A stretch of DNA of 64,000 nucleotides. Source: Leminorella richardii (GTDB taxonomy: Bacteria > Pseudomonadota > Gammaproteobacteria > Enterobacterales > Enterobacteriaceae). A program made the translations under genes and the position numbers. Position 1 is the stretch's first letter; every line of letters begins with the position of its first letter. The notes under the pieces were generated by a model. That model made no database searches and was not told the DNA's origin. It saw only the letters and a program-made list of their open reading frames with translations. Shown in pieces: positions 32,864-41,605 of the stretch. Location: positions 985,501-1,049,500 of the forward strand of contig NZ_LS483470.1 in NCBI RefSeq assembly GCF_900478135.1. The letters run 5' to 3'.

Positions 32864-34918
32864 ATGCACGACATGCACGTCGATCTCTCTCCTCATCTGA
32901 ATCAGATACGCGACTGCGGTATGCGGCGTTTGCTCGTTTTGAGCGGCGGCGCGGCGTGGCAGCGAATGCAGATTGAATCGCTTATCGCGCAAAGTGAAGG
33001 TGACTGGCTGTGGGTGTCGGAAACGGAGCCTGATATCCAAGGCGTCCAGTACCAGAAACCGTCAGGCATTCATCGACTGCTGGGAACAGCGCTGCGCCAT
33101 GCGGTCATTGATGTGAACAGCGGCTTTCACGCTGAAGCCTTTGCCGTCGTTTCCGGGCTGCTGGCGGCGGGAAGCCTGCTGGTGCTGCAGGTTCCTGAAT
33201 GGGATGGGTGGTCATCTCTTCCCGATGAAGACAGCCTGCGCTGGAGCGACTGTTCTGAGTCGGTAGCAACGCCTCACTTTATCGAACGCTTTCGCCGGTG
33301 CTGCCGTGAAGATGCAGACGTTATGCTGTGGCGGCAGTCAGAGGCGTTTACTCCCTCTCTGTTGCCAAGCGTTAATCGCTGGATAGCTCCAGACGGCCTG
33401 CCCACGCCGGACCAGCGGGAACTGCTCTCTCAACTGCTGCGCGCGGAAAAGGGCAACTACGTGCTGCTGGCGGATCGCGGGCGAGGAAAGTCAGCCGTTG
33501 CCGGTATGCTGGCCGAGCGCTGGGCAGGGCAGGGGGAATGCTGGCTGACGGCGCCCGCTAAGGTATCGGTTGAAACACTGCTCGAATGGGGGCAGGGGAA
33601 GGTTCACTTTTTCTCACCTGACGCACTGCTTGAACGCTGCGGGCAGACGCCTCCGAAAGGCGTTGACTGGCTAATCATTGACGAAGCGGCGGCGATCCCC
33701 GCCCCGCTGCTTTATCGGCTGGCGTCGCTTTTTCCCCGAGTGCTTTTTACGACCACTGTGCAGGGCTATGAAGGAAGCGGTCGAGGGTTTTTATTAAAGT
33801 TTTGCGCCAACCTGAGTGATTTACACCTGCTGCATTTGAGACAGCCGATCCGCTGGGCGCAGGGAGATCCGTTAGAGCGCTTCACTCGGCGGTTTTTGCT
33901 GATGGATGCGGAAGACTCTCTTAGCAGCACATCTAGCAGGAGCTACCGTATAGATAGTCTGAGTCGTCAACAGCTGGTTGAAAACGAAGCGCTGCTTGAA
34001 CAGTTCTATGGTCTGCTTACCAGTGCCCACTATCGCACCAGCCCGCTGGATCTTCGCCGCCTTCTGGACGCGCCCGGGATGGCATTTTCTGTCGCTAAAG
34101 AAGCGCGTGGAGGGATCGCTGCTGCGCTGTGGCTGGTGGATGAAGGCGGCCTGTCTCCCGAGCTTGCCAGAGACGTTTGGGCGGGGCGCCGCCGTCCCAG
34201 AGGAAACCTGATCGCACAGTCGCTGGCGGCGCACGGTTCGGAATATCAGGCGGCCAGGCTTTGTTCTGCGCGAGTCACCCGTATTGCTGTGCTGCCGCCG
34301 CTGCGTCGTCAGGGCATTGCCAAAGCGCTGATCGAAGGGGCTATAGCAGACGCCCGAGGGCGAGGCCTTGACTATCTGTCCGTCAGCTTTGGCTACACGG
34401 AGCCTCTGTGGGCTTTTTGGCAGGCCTGCGGTTTTGAGCTGGTTCATATGGGGAGCCACCCAGAAGCGAGCAGCGGCTGCTGTGCCGCTATGGCGATTGT
34501 TCCTTTTACTCCAGAAGCCCATGCTTTGGCTCGGCGCGCTAAGCGTCAATTTTTGCTTAGTCAACTGACACAGTGCTCTGGCCTGCGGCACATTGGCGCC
34601 GTTGCGCCATCGCCGTTGGATGACGACGACTGGCGGGAGCTAGCGGGTTTTGCTTTCGCTCACCGTTCGGTTCGTGGGGCTCAGGTCGCACTGTATCGGC
34701 TGCTGCGCCATCGCGAAGCTGAGTGCCCGAGTCTGCGCCAGCTGCTAGACAACCGCCAGAACGAACAGCAGATTATTGAGCGCTTGGCGCTAAGCGGCCG
34801 CAAGGCGTTAATTCAGCGCTGGCGCGATGAAGTCGCCAACGCGCTGGTAGCGATAGATGCCGAGTGTTGTCGAGTTTGGCAAGCCTGGGCGACGGGCCAG
34901 ACGGCGCTGGCGCGCTGA
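32864..34918 (+). CDS. tmcA: tRNA(Met) cytidine acetyltransferase TmcA
   Basis: 684 residues (E. coli 671). N-terminal DUF1726 region, RecD-like helicase domain with Walker A ADRGRGKSA and Walker B LIIDEAAAIP, then a GNAT domain (RITRIAVLPPLRRQGIAKALIEGA-like: RVTRIAVLPPLRRQG) and a C-terminal tRNA-binding part. It makes N4-acetylcytidine at the wobble position of elongator tRNA-Met using acetyl-CoA and ATP/GTP. Starts ATGCACGACATG; the second ATG three codons on is possible. Upstream TATAAT (32822-32827) is part of an inverted repeat. Confidence 0.97.
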   Translation: MHDMHVDLSPHLNQIRDCGMRRLLVLSGGAAWQRMQIESLIAQSEGDWLWVSETEPDIQGVQYQKPSGIHRLLGTALRHAVIDVNSGFHAEAFAVVSGLLAAGSLLVLQVPEWDGWSSLPDEDSLRWSDCSESVATPHFIERFRRCCREDADVMLWRQSEAFTPSLLPSVNRWIAPDGLPTPDQRELLSQLLRAEKGNYVLLADRGRGKSAVAGMLAERWAGQGECWLTAPAKVSVETLLEWGQGKVHFFSPDALLERCGQTPPKGVDWLIIDEAAAIPAPLLYRLASLFPRVLFTTTVQGYEGSGRGFLLKFCANLSDLHLLHLRQPIRWAQGDPLERFTRRFLLMDAEDSLSSTSSRSYRIDSLSRQQLVENEALLEQFYGLLTSAHYRTSPLDLRRLLDAPGMAFSVAKEARGGIAAALWLVDEGGLSPELARDVWAGRRRPRGNLIAQSLAAHGSEYQAARLCSARVTRIAVLPPLRRQGIAKALIEGAIADARGRGLDYLSVSFGYTEPLWAFWQACGFELVHMGSHPEASSGCCAAMAIVPFTPEAHALARRAKRQFLLSQLTQCSGLRHIGAVAPSPLDDDDWRELAGFAFAHRSVRGAQVALYRLLRHREAECPSLRQLLDNRQNEQQIIERLALSGRKALIQRWRDEVANALVAIDAECCRVWQAWATGQTALAR

Positions 34919-35001
34919 GTTTCGCCGCATCCTGCCTGAATAATTACTCTGACTGCTCTCTTTTTTACCGACGATCGGGGTCACACTTTTTAGATCTCCT
35001 T

Positions 35002-35029
35002 TTGGCATCGGCTCCGCGCGTGATATATT
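35002..35029 (+). promoter_or_regulatory. Promoter of the yjhX leader
   Basis: TTGGCA (35002-35007), 16-bp spacer, TATATT (35024-35029). The transcript would start near 35036, leaving a leader of about 175 nt before yjhX. Confidence 0.6.
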
Positions 35030-35072
35030 GATACGGTAGTTTTCTTTTCTTTTTACTCTCACCGAGGCATTG

Positions 35073-35099
35073 ATGCTGGAGAATGTAATCATCAGATAA
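35073..35099 (+). CDS. Possible leader peptide MLENVIIR upstream of yjhX
   Basis: ATG at 35073 with GAGG 7 bp upstream encodes MLENVIIR and stops at TAA (35097-35099), inside the left arm of a hairpin. Length, position in the leader and the overlap with a stem resemble regulatory leader peptides. No homologue is known to me, and it may be chance. Confidence 0.4.
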   Translation: MLENVIIR

Positions 35100-35182
35100 T
35101 CAGCTTCCCGACCTTTGTAGGCCGGACTGATTATCGCTGCGCTAAAACCTTACGCGAACACCTGCGGGTGTTGGCTCGTTTT
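35095..35182 (+). promoter_or_regulatory. Structured yjhX leader with two hairpins
   Basis: GATAATCAG (35095-35103) pairs with CTGATTATC (35127-35135), and the loop holds a second small stem. Then AACACC-TGC-GGTGTT (35157-35172) is followed by GGCTCGTTTTT, which looks like an intrinsic terminator 28 bp before the yjhX start. Together with the short peptide this could be an attenuator. No known riboswitch class recognised. Confidence 0.45.
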
Positions 35183-35210
35183 TGCACATGATGATTAACA
35201 GGTTTTCAGT

Positions 35211-35468
35211 ATGAATTTATCCCGTCAGGAACAGCGTACCCTACACGTTCTCGCCAAAGGGGGGCGTATTGCGCACGAGCGCGATACATCAGGGCGTATC
35301 ACTTCTGTTGAATGCTATAGCCGCGATGGGCTGCTGCTCAGCGACTGTACGCTCGCTGTCTTTAAAAAGCTTAAGACTAAAAAGCTGATTAAGTCCGTCA
35401 ATGGGCAACCCTACCGTATTAACACCACCGGGCTGGCAAACGTTCGCGCACAGCCAGACAACCGCTAA
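35211..35468 (+). CDS. yjhX: YjhX/TopAI family toxin
   Basis: 85 residues, very close to E. coli YjhX (TopAI): MNLSRQEQRTLHVLAKGGRIAHERD, TSVECYSRDGLLLSDCTLAVFKKLKTKKLIKSVNGQPYRINTTGL. In E. coli this small protein binds topoisomerase I and its toxicity is neutralised by the neighbouring acetyltransferase YjhQ. No yjhQ is present here; a methyltransferase gene follows after 10 bp. In E. coli a predicted methyltransferase (yjhP) also lies in that cluster. Confidence 0.92.
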   Translation: MNLSRQEQRTLHVLAKGGRIAHERDTSGRITSVECYSRDGLLLSDCTLAVFKKLKTKKLIKSVNGQPYRINTTGLANVRAQPDNR

Positions 35469-35478
35469 GGAGTGCATG

Positions 35479-36204
35479 ATGAAGGACAATACGATGAGCG
35501 CGCTGTTTTCCCATGAATTTATCAATGCCAACATGATGGGGCCGAATGCCCTGATGCTGGCTGAGGAAGTGTGCCCGGCTATGGGACTAAAGCCCGGCAT
35601 GCGGGTACTCGATCTCGCCTGCGGCACAGGGCTGACGTCCATGTACCTAGCCAGTCAGTTTGGCGTCGAAGTTGTGGCAATGGATCTGTGGATCCCCGCT
35701 GAGGAGAACGCAAAGCGCTTTGAAGAGCGAGGCTTTAAGGATCGCATCACGCCAGTTTACTTTGACGTGGCGGACATGGCCGACCATTCCCCGTTTGAAG
35801 AAGAGAGCTTTGACGCGCTGCTAAGCATTGACGCCTGGCACTACTTCGGCGCCAATTCCTCTTTCTTCGACCGCCATCTTGCTCCGTATCTTAAAACGGG
35901 TGCGAGTGTGGCTGTTATGGTTCCGGGTTTGAAAGCGTCGTTCCCTAACGGCGTGCCGCCGGAGTTAGCGCCCTGGTGGCAGCCGGAAATCAACTTTTTC
36001 ACCGTGGACTGGTGGCGGCAGCTTTGGCAGCAAAGCGCTTTTTTGCAGATAGACAGCTGTGAAGAGAGTGCACGCTGTAGCGAAGCCTGGCAGGCGTGGT
36101 TAGCCTGCGATCATCCTTATGCCATCCGCGATCGTGACATGATGGCGGCAGAAGGCGGGCGCTGGTTTAATTTCACGAAAATGACAGGACACATCAAACG
36201 ATAG
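35479..36204 (+). CDS. Class I SAM-dependent methyltransferase (YjhP-like context)
   Basis: 241 residues. MRVLDLACGTGLTSMYLA is the SAM-binding motif I, VVAMDLW the acidic end of strand 2, and ALLSIDAWHYFG the motif-IV region. An AGGAG that overlaps the yjhX stop codon sets the ATG at 35479, making a yjhX-methyltransferase operon. The N-terminal INANMMGPNALMLAEE resembles small-molecule methyltransferases of the yjhP type rather than DNA methyltransferases. Substrate unknown. It could modify or counter the toxin, but that is speculation. Confidence 0.8.
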   Translation: MKDNTMSALFSHEFINANMMGPNALMLAEEVCPAMGLKPGMRVLDLACGTGLTSMYLASQFGVEVVAMDLWIPAEENAKRFEERGFKDRITPVYFDVADMADHSPFEEESFDALLSIDAWHYFGANSSFFDRHLAPYLKTGASVAVMVPGLKASFPNGVPPELAPWWQPEINFFTVDWWRQLWQQSAFLQIDSCEESARCSEAWQAWLACDHPYAIRDRDMMAAEGGRWFNFTKMTGHIKR

Positions 36205-36210
36205 GCTAAT

Positions 36211-36232
36211 GCCCCCGTCTACGGGCGGGGGC
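36211..36232. terminator. Hairpin after the methyltransferase
   Basis: GCCCCCG/CGGGGGC stem with an 8-nt loop; weak T-run. Lies between the converging methyltransferase and ypfN. Confidence 0.5.
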
Positions 36233-36267
36233 TAACGCGACGCTGACCGGAAGTGGCACAGACGTTT

Positions 36268-36471
36268 TTACTTCTTATCCTTCTTCTCTTTATTCCACTC
36301 GTCGTCTTCCTCTTTATCCCACTGGGCGTTGTTATCGCGGTGGGGAGGCAGATTCGACTTCTTTCTCAGCGAGCCGTCATAGTTAATTCTGGACAGCGCT
36401 TTAATACTGTTGATCAACATCCCTACCAGAACCAGCAAAATAACCCACCAGTAGTCAGCTAGCCAGTGCAT
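36268..36471 (-). CDS. ypfN: Small membrane protein YpfN (UPF0370)
   Basis: 67 residues (E. coli 66). One N-terminal membrane segment (MHWLADYWWVILLVLVGMLIN), then a basic linker and the LPPHRDNNAQWDKEEDDEW tail typical of the family. Function unknown. It overlaps the end of the VanY-like gene by 13 bp and forms a dapE-peptidase-ypfN operon. Confidence 0.94.
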   Translation of the reverse strand: MHWLADYWWVILLVLVGMLINSIKALSRINYDGSLRKKSNLPPHRDNNAQWDKEEDDEWNKEKKDKK

Positions 36472-37148
36472 GAGGGCGCTCCTTGGGGAGGGGATATATA
36501 GCGTTGAAACACCTCATCGAGGTGAGCGGACAGCCATTCATAGCCCGCAATTTCTTGCCCTTCCCAAGATAAGAGTAGCACCTCAGGAGTCAGTCGTGTT
36601 GAAAGGGGCTCAGCCAGCGGGTGATAGCTAAGGTGCCAGGGTTCAACCGCAACGCCGCCGTCGTTCTTTACGAAAGGGCGATAAAAGCCGTACTGCGCCA
36701 TGTTGGCGCTTAGCCAGCGGGTGAGAGCGTAAAAATAGCCGCCGCGCTCATATTCCCAAGGTTCCAACTGAAGCTTTTGCCCTTCGGGCAGCAGGTCAGG
36801 ATCGTAAACGTCAAGGTCGGTTCCCCAGTGGTGACGACTAGCACCCGGCAGGGCTGACCAGCGCAGGATTGCGCGACAGCGCTGCTCGTCGCTGAGTGCT
36901 GAGATGTCTATTGGCTGACTGTCTGCGTCTAACACTGGCCGAAGACCGTTGAACTTGTCGTTCCAGATCTTTTGCTGGCGGGCGAAGTCGCGAAAGGTGC
37001 TGGCAGGCTGTAGGCTAAAGCCTGCCAGTGCCGCTGCCGCTTGCATGGCAGAAAACGCAGTAACCGCCTCCGGCTGAAGGCGATGAGAACCAGAAAGCGC
37101 TGCTAAATGCCCGTCGCTTTGGCCAGTCAGTTCGGAAAGCGCGATCAT
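36459..37148 (-). CDS. M15-family (VanY-like) D-Ala-D-Ala carboxypeptidase
   Basis: 229 residues. Zinc ligands are seen in SRHHWGTDLDVYD (His and Asp) and EPWHLSYHP (His); SAFRSFxxQ-type motif appears as PASTFRDFARQQKIWNDKF. Family members cleave the terminal D-Ala of peptidoglycan peptides. No signal peptide is visible, so it may be cytoplasmic and act on precursors or recycled peptides. It overlaps dapE by 4 bp, linking diaminopimelate synthesis to peptidoglycan trimming. Not in the E. coli dapE operon. Confidence 0.88.
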   Translation of the reverse strand: MIALSELTGQSDGHLAALSGSHRLQPEAVTAFSAMQAAAALAGFSLQPASTFRDFARQQKIWNDKFNGLRPVLDADSQPIDISALSDEQRCRAILRWSALPGASRHHWGTDLDVYDPDLLPEGQKLQLEPWEYERGGYFYALTRWLSANMAQYGFYRPFVKNDGGVAVEPWHLSYHPLAEPLSTRLTPEVLLLSWEGQEIAGYEWLSAHLDEVFQRYISPPQGAPSCTG

Positions 37149-38281
37149 GCCAGCAGCTGCTCCATGATTTTTTGGTACATGCGGCTAAGAAGCTGAAGAT
37201 CCGCCGCGTTGACGCACTCGTTCACCTTGTGAATGGTGGCGTTTACCGGGCCAAGCTCAACGACCTGAGTCCCCAGTTGGGCAATAAAGCGACCGTCAGA
37301 AGTGCCGCCGTTGGTCAGCAGTTCAGGGCGAATGCCTGCGTAATACTCTACGGCAGTGGAGACGGCGTCAACGAGTTTGCCGCGCGGCGTTAAAAATGGC
37401 TTGCCGGACAGGTTCCAGTCAATACGGTAGCGCAGCTGGTGGCGCTCTAGCATGGCCTGAACTTTAGCCACGATCTGTTCGTGAGTCAGTTCCGTGCTGT
37501 AGCGGAAGTTAAACTGCACAAACAGATCGCCAGGGATAACGTTATTGCTGCCGGTGCCCGCTTTAATGTTGGCAATCTGCATGCTAGTAGCCGGGAAGAA
37601 TTCGTTGCCGCGATCCCACTCGACGCCGACCAGCTCTTGAATAAAGGCTGCGGAGCGGTGAACGGGGTTGTCAGCCAAATGAGGATAGGCTACATGCCCC
37701 TGAGTGCCAAACACCGTCAGGTTAGCAGTCAGCGAGCCGCGACGACCGTTTTTCACCACATCGCCGACGCGCTCGGTGCTCGAGGGTTCGCCCACTAGGC
37801 AGTATTCGATTTTCTCTTGGCGAGCGGCGAGAGCCTCAACGACTTTGACCGTGCCGTTTACCGCGCTGGCCTCTTCGTCAGAGGTAATAAGAAACGCCAG
37901 CCTGCCGGTATGGTGAGGGTTTGCCGCCACGAAGCGCTCGGCAGCAACAACCATGGCCGCCAGTGAGCCTTTCATATCGGCAGCGCCTCTGCCGTAAAGG
38001 AAACCGTTTTCAATGGTTGGCGAGAAGGGCGGCTGCCGCCACTGGCTTTCGTCTCCAGCAGGGACAACGTCAGTATGCCCGGCGAATGCCAGCGTAGGGC
38101 CTTCGCTCCGGCCTTTGCGACAGGCCCAGAAGTTCTGCGTATCGCCAAAGTTCATCTGCTCAACGTGGAAGCCGATGGCCTCCAGTCGCTCAATCATTAT
38201 TTGCTGGCAGCCCTCGTCGTTGGGGCTAAGAGAGGGGCGGGAAATTAGCTGTTCCGCCAGAGTGAGTACCGGGCATGCCAT
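37145..38281 (-). CDS. dapE: Succinyl-diaminopimelate desuccinylase
   Basis: 378 residues (E. coli 375), M20 family. ISRPSLSPNDEGCQ near the N-terminus, metal ligands in FAGHTDVVPAGD and GRGAADMKGS, catalytic Glu in TSDEEASA, and the C-terminal NATIHKVNE. It releases succinate and L,L-diaminopimelate for lysine and peptidoglycan synthesis. It follows yffB after 3 bp on the same strand. Confidence 0.97.
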   Translation of the reverse strand: MACPVLTLAEQLISRPSLSPNDEGCQQIMIERLEAIGFHVEQMNFGDTQNFWACRKGRSEGPTLAFAGHTDVVPAGDESQWRQPPFSPTIENGFLYGRGAADMKGSLAAMVVAAERFVAANPHHTGRLAFLITSDEEASAVNGTVKVVEALAARQEKIEYCLVGEPSSTERVGDVVKNGRRGSLTANLTVFGTQGHVAYPHLADNPVHRSAAFIQELVGVEWDRGNEFFPATSMQIANIKAGTGSNNVIPGDLFVQFNFRYSTELTHEQIVAKVQAMLERHQLRYRIDWNLSGKPFLTPRGKLVDAVSTAVEYYAGIRPELLTNGGTSDGRFIAQLGTQVVELGPVNATIHKVNECVNAADLQLLSRMYQKIMEQLLA

Positions 38282-38284
38282 GGG

Positions 38285-38644
38285 CTACTCTCCGAAAACA
38301 AACTGCTGGTAGCCGCTATCGGCAAAGCCGAGCAGCATGTCATCACCCTTGACCAGCAGAGGGCGTTTAATAATGGCGGGCTGTTCAAGCATCAGCGCCT
38401 TAGCGCCCGCTTCATTTGAAGCTGCGGCCTTTTCGGCGTCGCTCAGCTTGCGCCAGGTGGTACCGCGCACGTTGAGCATGGCTTCCCAGCCTAGGCGGTC
38501 GATAAAGCTTTGCAGCAGGTCACCGTCTAGCCCGTCAACGCGATAGTCGTGAAAGCGATAGTCGACATCGCGCTCTTCCAGCCAGCGGCGCGCTTTTTTA
38601 ATGGTGTCGCAGTTTTTTATTCCGTACATGCAGTAAGTCGTCAA
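38285..38644 (-). CDS. yffB: Spx/ArsC-like protein YffB
   Basis: 119 residues. YGIKNCDTIKKARRWLEERDVDYRFHDYRVDGLD and NVRGTTWRKLSD are nearly identical to E. coli YffB, an ArsC/Spx-fold protein with a single N-terminal Cys (GIKNC). It may be a glutathione-linked thiol reductase; its job is not established. First gene of yffB-dapE-peptidase-ypfN, as dapE and yffB are paired in E. coli. Confidence 0.95.
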   Translation of the reverse strand: MTTYCMYGIKNCDTIKKARRWLEERDVDYRFHDYRVDGLDGDLLQSFIDRLGWEAMLNVRGTTWRKLSDAEKAAASNEAGAKALMLEQPAIIKRPLLVKGDDMLLGFADSGYQQFVFGE

Positions 38645-38809
38645 GCGGGGCTCCCTGTAGTCAACTCCGCGTCTTTAAAGGCATCACGCGGGAAAAGGTC
38701 AAAAAATGGAATAGGTCAATTTACCATTTTATTGGCAACAGAGGGGGAAAAATTACGGTGTCTTTTTCGTTGTGCAAAAGGAGAGCAGAAAAGGTTTATC
38801 AGTAGACGA

Positions 38810-38839
38810 GAAGAGCCTACACAAATCGGTAGGCTCTTC
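38810..38839 (-). terminator. Strong hairpin after narP
   Basis: GAAGAGCCTAC and GTAGGCTCTTC form a perfect 11-bp stem with an 8-nt loop, 14 bp after the narP stop on the minus strand. No clear T-run follows. Confidence 0.6.
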
Positions 38840-38852
38840 GCACAAGAGAGCG

Positions 38853-39488
38853 CTATTGGCTTCTTCTTTCCAGATACATCACGGTTGCCGCCACGCGGGA
38901 ACGGACGTTAAGCTTGCGCAGCATGTTGCGGATGTGCACTTTTACCGTTTCTTCAGAAATGTGCAGATGGGAAGCCACCTGCTTGTTAGACATACCGCGA
39001 GCCACTTCCTGCAGCACGTCCAGTTCACGTTCAGTGAGCAGCTCTAGGGGGTCGGTGTCTCCGTCGCTGCGGGAGGCGAGGTACTCAGAAATGATGTCGC
39101 TGTAGACGTTTTCACCCTGAGTAGCCTGTACGATCTTGGCCAGCAGCTGTTCTGGTTCACTGTCTTTAAGCAGGTAGCCGTCGGCGCCTGCGTCAATGAG
39201 CGCGTAGATATCGTTGCGGTTGTCTGACACTGTCAGCACGATGATGCGGGAATCAATGCCTTCGTTGCGCAGCGCTTTGAGCGTATCCAGACCGGACAGC
39301 CCCTTCATATTCAGGTCAAGCAGGATAAGGTCGGGCAGAAACTGGCCGGCATAGGTGATGGCCTCGTTGCCGTTGCTGGCTTCGGCGACGATATTGAGAG
39401 TAGGTTCGAGTTCTAGCAGCTGCCGTACGCCGCGGCGCATGAGAGGATGATCGTCGACGATTAAAACGCTGTACTGTTCTTGCACCAT
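38853..39488 (-). CDS. narP: Nitrate/nitrite response regulator NarP
   Basis: 211 residues (E. coli NarP 215). Receiver domain with the phospho-Asp in LILLDLNMKGLSG, Thr/Lys switch residues in VLTVSDN and YLLKDSEP, and a LuxR-type HTH (LTERELDVLQEVARGMSNKQVASHLHISEETVKVHIRNMLRKLNVRSRVAATVMYL). The receiver start LMRRGVRQLLEL matches NarP, not NarL. It controls nap and other anaerobic operons. Partner kinase NarQ lies 157 bp away on the same strand. Confidence 0.93.
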   Translation of the reverse strand: MVQEQYSVLIVDDHPLMRRGVRQLLELEPTLNIVAEASNGNEAITYAGQFLPDLILLDLNMKGLSGLDTLKALRNEGIDSRIIVLTVSDNRNDIYALIDAGADGYLLKDSEPEQLLAKIVQATQGENVYSDIISEYLASRSDGDTDPLELLTERELDVLQEVARGMSNKQVASHLHISEETVKVHIRNMLRKLNVRSRVAATVMYLERRSQ

Positions 39489-39645
39489 TATTACTCCCTA
39501 TCTTTATGCTGGCGGAATATTGCGCAGAAGGCGCTTTGTCCGCTTCTGTTGTCGTCTATCTAATATCAGGTTCTGTATCGCTTAACGTGTTGTATATACA
39601 GTATACAGAAATTTTATTTACCAGAGCCTATCATTGTGCGCCGCG

Positions 39646-41340
39646 CTATTGTTGAGGAAAGCGCAGGCAAACGCTGGTTCCCCCGCCGTCCCGCTGGAGG
39701 ATATCCAGCGTTCCGCCTAAGCGGGACGCTCGTTCATTCATAATATTCAGCCCGTAGTGGCCTTCTGGCTCGTTCAGGCTTTTGATCCCTTTGCCGTTGT
39801 CGGCAATGGTAATCATGTTTTGTCCATCTGACGTTGGCTCACAGTTTACTCTAATTTCGCTGGCGTGAGCGTGTTTTATGGCATTGAGCACGGCTTCTCT
39901 GACTATTTGCAGAGCGTGAACCTGCTGCTGAGCGTTCAGCGACTGAGACGACAGCGCGCAGTAAATGTGAATAGGCACGTCCGTTTGCGCCTGAAGCGGC
40001 GTGATGAGCTGATTGAGCGCCTCGTGCAGATCGGCCTCCTGGATGGTCAGTCTGAAGGTCGCCAGCAGTTCGCGCAATTGACGATAGGCACTGGCCAGAG
40101 CCCGATCGAAGTCTTGAATGACCTCCATCGCTTTACCGCTGTCGGCGGGCACTTCACGCTTGAGCAGGGTCAGCTGAATGCGCAGGAAGGAGAGCGACTG
40201 AGCCAGCGAGTCGTGCAGCTCGCGGGCAATAGTGGCGCGTTCTTCCATCAAAATGACCTGAAGATAGCGCTTTTGGGCGCGGTTAAAGTAAATGCCCCGA
40301 CTGATGACGTTAGCCACGTTTTCGATAAGCTGTGGGTGAACGGCCGTTTCTGAACACTGCCAGCTCAGCTTGCCCAGCGTCTGTTCATGCTGCTGTAGCG
40401 TCAGATATTGCCAGTGAGCGTTAGGATCTTCATCCCCTTCAATCAACACCCAGCGGCCTTCACCGCTGTCCTGCACTTCAAGGCGAATAGTCACCAGATT
40501 CTCGCTGTTGTGGACGATTTTCAACACTTGTTCAAAGCACTGGCGGTCTACCTGACTGACACTGAGCGCCTGCAAGCAGTCATACAGTACGCCGAGAGAG
40601 CGATTGGCCTGAGTGAGTTCCAGTGTTTTCTCTTCAACTTTTTGTGCCAGAGAGTCGTAGCTCTTGGCCAGATCGGAGGACATGGACGTAAATGCCTGCG
40701 CCAGCACCCCCAGCTCGTCCGGTTGCTCAACGTCCAGCGGCAGGTGGTTAAAGCGACCGCTCTGAATTTGATGACTTGCTGTTACCATGCGATTAAGTGG
40801 CGCAACGATTTTCCGGCGACTGAAATGAATAACAAAGAAAACCAATCCGACAGTAATCAGAAAACTGATAATGCTGATAGCGCCGGTCACCTGAAGCTTT
40901 AGCTCTGAAAAACGCTGAATAGCGAGAACAAACTCATTGATTTCGCTGACGTACTCAGCAAGCTGGCTGACGTAGACGTCGCCGTTATTGCGATAAAGCT
41001 CCTCTTCTAATCCCTTCCAGCGGGTAAGGAGGTGCTGATACTTGTTCTGTATATGCTCAGGGTAATAGAACTGATTTACGTCCTTCAACGCGGGAGCGTT
41101 GATGGAAACGTCGTATTGGCGAATATGGGAATTCAAATAGGGTGACTGAGTCGTCAAGTCGTAGGCCAAACGATAGCTCTGCATGCGCAGCGAGCCGGAA
41201 ATGTTGATCGCTTCCGCGTCAGTGCGGCTGGCTATCAGTGTGACCAGCGCAAAGCCAGTGGACAGCACGGAAAGCACCACGATAGCGAGCAGCATCCGGG
41301 CGATGGTGCTGGTGACAGAGCGTTTTACAGAGACGGCCAT
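39646..41340 (-). CDS. narQ: Nitrate/nitrite sensor kinase NarQ
   Basis: 564 residues (E. coli 566). Two membrane segments (about 17-37 and 148-168) flank the periplasmic sensor, which contains the P-box-type SGSLRMQSYRLAYD nitrate site. HAMP, central cysteine-containing module, then a HisKA_3 domain with the phospho-His in TIARELHDSLAQSLSFL and HATPase motifs EAVLNAIKHAHA and DNGKGI. It senses nitrate and nitrite and phosphorylates NarP. Upstream of narP on the same strand. Confidence 0.95.
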   Translation of the reverse strand: MAVSVKRSVTSTIARMLLAIVVLSVLSTGFALVTLIASRTDAEAINISGSLRMQSYRLAYDLTTQSPYLNSHIRQYDVSINAPALKDVNQFYYPEHIQNKYQHLLTRWKGLEEELYRNNGDVYVSQLAEYVSEINEFVLAIQRFSELKLQVTGAISIISFLITVGLVFFVIHFSRRKIVAPLNRMVTASHQIQSGRFNHLPLDVEQPDELGVLAQAFTSMSSDLAKSYDSLAQKVEEKTLELTQANRSLGVLYDCLQALSVSQVDRQCFEQVLKIVHNSENLVTIRLEVQDSGEGRWVLIEGDEDPNAHWQYLTLQQHEQTLGKLSWQCSETAVHPQLIENVANVISRGIYFNRAQKRYLQVILMEERATIARELHDSLAQSLSFLRIQLTLLKREVPADSGKAMEVIQDFDRALASAYRQLRELLATFRLTIQEADLHEALNQLITPLQAQTDVPIHIYCALSSQSLNAQQQVHALQIVREAVLNAIKHAHASEIRVNCEPTSDGQNMITIADNGKGIKSLNEPEGHYGLNIMNERASRLGGTLDILQRDGGGTSVCLRFPQQ

Positions 41341-41577
41341 AGTTCCTCAGGCTGTATTAGTGCGGTGTTGATCCCGACGTCCGACAAAAATGTATCCGCT
41401 ATAATTAGAAAGCGGGGGAAAGATAAAACACGCTGTATTTCCAGATAGCTGTATTTTCGGATAATGAGGACATAAAACGCCAGCGATACGTCACGATTAT
41501 TTTGCCGCGTTTAGTAAAAAAATGCAGAGGTGAAATCGCGGCTGTGTCAAAAAACTGATTAAAAAACCGGCGAACGC

Positions 41578-41591
41578 TTGATCTAGCTCAA
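41578..41591 (+). promoter_or_regulatory. FNR box upstream of napF
   Basis: TTGAT-CTAG-CTCAA matches TTGAT-N4-ATCAA with one mismatch. Oxygen-sensing FNR activates nap in E. coli. Confidence 0.6.
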
Positions 41592-41605
41592 TTGAAGCAG
41601 TGATT

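Noticed and set aside
33872..34591. 239-codon minus-strand frame inside tmcA
   Set aside because: Shadow of tmcA, Arg/Ser-rich composition typical of antisense frames.
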